A stretch of 64,000 nt of DNA, from assembly GCA_014773175.1 (NCBI GenBank), contig VXCM01001291.1, positions 51,248 through 115,247 on the forward strand, given 5' to 3'. Positions 63,523-64,000 of the stretch are shown here, piece by piece. The notes beneath the pieces are model-generated. The model did not search any database, had not been told where the DNA came from, and saw only the letters and a program-made list of their open reading frames with translations. Origin of the DNA: Lucifuga dentata. Taxonomy: Eukaryota; Chordata; Actinopteri; Ophidiiformes; Bythitidae. Position 1 is the first letter of the stretch. Every line of letters starts with the position of its first letter. The position numbers and the translations under genes were made by a program.

Positions 63523-64000
63523 ATGGCAGGGGTACAAGATGAGGATGATGACATGGATTATGAAGAATGGAGAACTAGTGGGAAAGGTAGGGACAGAGGT
63601 GGGCTAAGGCAAGAGATAGATCGTGGCTACTTGAACAATAAAAGAGGTTTGGAGGACAGTCATGGTGAGGAAATGACACGAGTTACTCGCAGGAAAACAG
63701 AGAAAGATGAATTCAGAGTTATACTTAAATTTGGAGAAAATGATGAGAATGTAAAATTGAGTCCAATCACGGTTTCAAGGGAGCTGAAGAAAAAACTGGG
63801 AGATGTAGAAATGGCAAAAGTTTTGCGGGATGGAAATCTATTTATAAAATGTAAAAGTGAAGACCAGAGAAACAAGGCTTTACTTCTTGAGAACATTTGC
63901 AAGAAAACAGAGGATTTGGATAAACTTAAGAAAAGTATTCAAGGTGAAGAGGTAGGTCATATAAAAAGACCGCTCAAAAATGTTAATGGAGAAAGAATTG
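63523..64000 (+). mobile_element. non-LTR retrotransposon ORF1 (gag-like), 5' part, runs off the window
   Basis: An ATG at 63523 opens a frame of 159 codons that is still open at the window end. It starts MAGVQDEDDDMDYEEW (acidic), then a basic stretch (RVTRRKTEKDE), then EFRVILKFG, LSPITVSRELKKKLG and MAKVLRDGNLFIKC. The last part resembles the RRM-like RNA-binding domain of ORF1/gag proteins in Jockey-, I- or Tx1-type LINEs. Reverse transcriptase would be expected further right. The undamaged frame suggests a fairly young insertion. An unknown host gene is the alternative. Confidence 0.55.

Overview
This is a stretch of vertebrate nuclear DNA, almost certainly from a teleost (ray-finned) fish. 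It has GT-AG introns with small exons. Four conserved vertebrate genes are recognisable exon by exon. Introns are compact compared with mammals (the bcl2 intron is about 19 kb). The non-coding DNA is AT-rich and full of microsatellites, homopolymer runs and repeat families that look typical of teleosts. I see no bacterial, viral, CRISPR, tRNA or rRNA features.

Layout. (1) About 1.35-24.1 kb, plus strand: prkag2, the gamma-2 regulatory subunit of AMP-activated protein kinase. The first coding exon lies upstream of the window; all remaining exons, the stop codon and the 3'UTR are present. Two internal starts are visible: an alternative first exon at 7541-7634 (like the mammalian gamma2-3B form) and the start of the short isoform at 15854. 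(2) About 24.1-29.7 kb: convergent intergenic DNA, microsatellites and the probable bcl2 3'UTR. (3) 29.76-49.45 kb, minus strand: bcl2, two coding exons around an intron of 19 kb. (4) 53.2-56.9 kb, minus strand: kdsr (3-ketodihydrosphingosine reductase), ten exons. (5) 58.8-63.1 kb, minus strand: vps4b (ESCRT-III disassembly AAA ATPase), eleven exons. (6) 63.5 kb to the window end, plus strand: the start of an intact-looking non-LTR retrotransposon ORF1, about 390 bp from the vps4b start codon.

The vps4b-kdsr-bcl2 trio keeps the order and common orientation of human 18q21; prkag2 (human 7q36) lies tail-to-tail with bcl2. The genes do not form a pathway: prkag2 senses energy, bcl2 controls apoptosis, kdsr makes sphingolipid precursors at the ER and vps4b recycles ESCRT-III. 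No undescribed molecular system was found. The points most worth checking are the alternative prkag2 promoters and first exons, a MITE family with TTAA target sites and long inverted ends, CRE palindromes upstream of bcl2 and vps4b, the two possible kdsr starts, and single-N assembly joins that create false duplications.
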